From Alnus glutinosa (lineage: Eukaryota > Streptophyta > Magnoliopsida > Fagales > Betulaceae), in the NCBI RefSeq assembly GCF_958979055.1, contig NC_084887.1, positions 37,116,620 to 37,180,619 on the forward strand: a DNA stretch of 64,000 nt. The letters run 5' to 3'. The stretch's first letter is position 1, and every line of letters starts with the position of its first letter. The position numbers were made by a program, and so were the translations under genes. Under the pieces are notes generated by a model. The model searched no databases. It was not told the origin of the DNA and worked only from the letters and a program-made list of their open reading frames with translations. Shown here one piece after another: positions 60,446 through 64,000 of the stretch.

Positions 60446-62236
60446 TCCCAAGTTCAAAAATCAAGTTATGCAGTCGAATGCCAAGTAGAAGAATTAATAT
60501 CATTTTTGGTTTTTTGTTGTTTTCTTTTTATTAATGCCCTGACCATTTGCAGAGAGAAGAACAAATACAATCATACTTTTAATGATGTTGGGCTTCAAAC
60601 GATCGAGTTTAAACATCTCATTGAATTATTGAAACATTTGGTTTCATTTTTTTTTTTTTTTCCCTATCTCTTTGTCCATTTCCGTATAAAAGATGCACAA
60701 ATTTATTATTGAATATGTGGGATTTCGTATAGGTTTTACGGATTTAATGGAATAATAAATTTGTAAAAGAGATATATGTAAGAGTATGACACTAGGAGAA
60801 ACAACCTTGTATGGATTTAGATCCCCTCCCCCCGACATCACCCAAAGCCTATTGGAGGCTGTTGAGTGGAAACACCACCTTCGTTTACCGATTACGAACG
60901 TTAGCTCCAAATCGACCGGAGGAATTTGGGGTAAGAATAATCTCCAACGGCGAACAATTATGGGAATATCAAGCAAGCATACTCGTTTTCCAAAATACAT
61001 AAGAATTACATGTACTTTTTCAAACTAACTTTCAATTAGCAATCCCCTTCAAAATAAATATTGCATAAATTTCCTTTTCAAACTGTCAAAAATTTGTAAT
61101 GTTCTCCTAATGACAACAAATATTTTTAATAAGAAATTAAATTAAAAATTGAAAAAAAAATGACAGACCCATGGCAGCCATGGGTCTTCACACCTCACTC
61201 ACTTCGTTTTTAAAAAAAAAATAAAAAAAATTCTAAGAGTATTTTTGTCTTATTAAAAAAATGAAAAATTTCACTTGATCCTCTTTTAACTTTCATCATT
61301 TTTGCAATTTCTTTCCAAAATTTAAAAACTCTCAATTTAATGTATCGAAGTTTCAATTTTTTGCAATCTCACCATTCCGTTAAGATTTTTTCATTAAATT
61401 CTAATGGAAGCCTTAGAAATTTCCAAAATATCCATTTTCTTTTTTTAAAAAATAATTATTTAATTAAGGAAGGTTAAATCCTATCGAACGCTTGGACATT
61501 TTCAAAATACCCATTTTTTTTCTAAAAATAATAATAATTTAATTAAGTTTATTTTATAAAGTTTATGGAGGTATAAAGGTCATTTTACCTTTTGACCATC
61601 TGCTTTAACCCAAAACTCTAACTAGAGAAGTGAAATTGCAAAAAAATTAAAAGTTCGATTCATTAAATTGAAAATTTTTAAGCTTTTGCGGGATAATTGT
61701 AAAAAGATGTGTTATTTGTATGGACATTGTATACACTCACATTTAGTGTGAGACCCATACATGTGAATGAGAGTTCTACACCAAATATGAGTACAAAAAA
61801 ATGTGTACAAATATCGTTTACAAATTGTAAAAGGGACAAGTTAAGGAGGGTTAAATGAAGTTATAAAAAAAAAAAAAATAAACAAAGCGCATCTTGTCTT
61901 TTTGTGAGACAAAAATGACGCATTGCAAAATTAAAGCAATCTTTAGTGCGGGAGATATTGAAAATTAAGTGTTAGTTTGAGAAGGATATATATGATTTTC
62001 TCAACATAATAAGAAGATAGCATTGACCAATTTTGTAATGGTGCGCTAGAAAAGAGTTGATTTACTAACAGAACCAAATCTGTCCAAAGGAAAAGGACAG
62101 TTGAAACCAAATCTATACATCATAATGTTCTCCATAAGTCACGTGACAGTTGCAAGAGCGTGTTTGTAGCAGGAATGAAGAAAAGAAGAAATTAATTGCA
62201 CAACAAGGTAAAATACAGAAGCAATCTCTGTTTCAA
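60446..62236. other. Spacer between converging genes, with foldback repeat
   Basis: Bases 61265-61860 form an inverted repeat. The left arm has TTTTGCAATTTCTTTCC and TCAATTTAATGTATCGAAG; the right arm has the inverse CATTAAATTGAAAATTTT. It is probably interrupted at about 61715-61800 by a small MITE-like piece (ACACTCACATTTAGTGTGAG). Bases 60780-61000 are oddly GC-rich and hold overlapping frames in both directions, but no family is recognised. The left and right ends carry the 3' UTRs of the two genes. Confidence 0.5.

Positions 62237-64000
<1,764 letters not shown>

Noticed and set aside
60786-61000. GC-rich overlapping frames as a gene
   Set aside because: No protein family, start context or splice structure could be supported.

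Overview
The window is nuclear DNA from a flowering plant, almost certainly a eudicot (probably woody). The evidence is short-exon genes with AT-rich GT-AG introns, plant-specific families (PMT methyltransferase, RGLG copine/RING ligase, RABB1 GTPase, plant PPR) and many small DNA transposons. I could not fix the species.

Bases 1-27,100 are a repeat-rich accessory region built around an array of small, intronless, minus-strand genes. Their product resembles the 3'-5' exonuclease domain of Werner-syndrome (WRN/WEX) proteins, but with degraded catalytic motifs. I count six units: A 585-1248, B 3648-4301, C 5572-6243, D 20395-20740, E 22915-23568 and F 24633-25292. Only B is a full-length open frame; F has one early stop and the rest are relics. 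A and C belong to a larger duplicated block. A 13.0-kb PIF/Harbinger transposon (6308-19332, TSD TGA) sits in C's 5' flank, and the A flank shows the unoccupied site. That Harbinger carries an open transposase and a damaged Myb-like ORF1. It has itself been hit by a Pack-MULE with calnexin and other gene fragments (10100-12608, 9-bp TSD), by a 2.9-kb solo LTR (15568-18475, TSD ACCAT) and probably by another LTR-like insert (8172-10077). Several foldback elements with 9-10-bp TSDs, a tRNA-derived SINE and a LINE remnant complete the region.

Bases 27,400-41,000 hold two conserved divergent genes: a PMT8/PMT9-type methyltransferase (minus, 7 coding exons, 610 aa) and an RGLG1/2-type RING ligase (plus, 11 coding exons, 462 aa). 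From memory their Arabidopsis counterparts (At5g14430, At5g14420) are also neighbours.

Bases 41,000-48,000 are intergenic, with foldback repeats, a small Harbinger-type element carrying an L-lactate dehydrogenase fragment (42699-43515) and an unidentified intronless gene for a basic 139-aa protein (45142-45561).

Bases 48,000-64,000 hold an At4g35850-like mitochondrial PPR gene (13 exons, 440 aa), an inverted pair of 183-bp MITEs, an ESF2/ABT1-like ribosome-biogenesis gene (7 coding exons, 338 aa) and the 3' part of a RABB1/Rab2 GTPase gene on the minus strand, cut by the window edge. PPR and RABB1 are again close neighbours in Arabidopsis as I recall it.

The most unusual content is the array of catalytically degraded WRN-exonuclease-like genes and the gene-fragment-carrying transposons near or inside it. 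All exon models were built by hand from reading frame and splice signals, without database searches.
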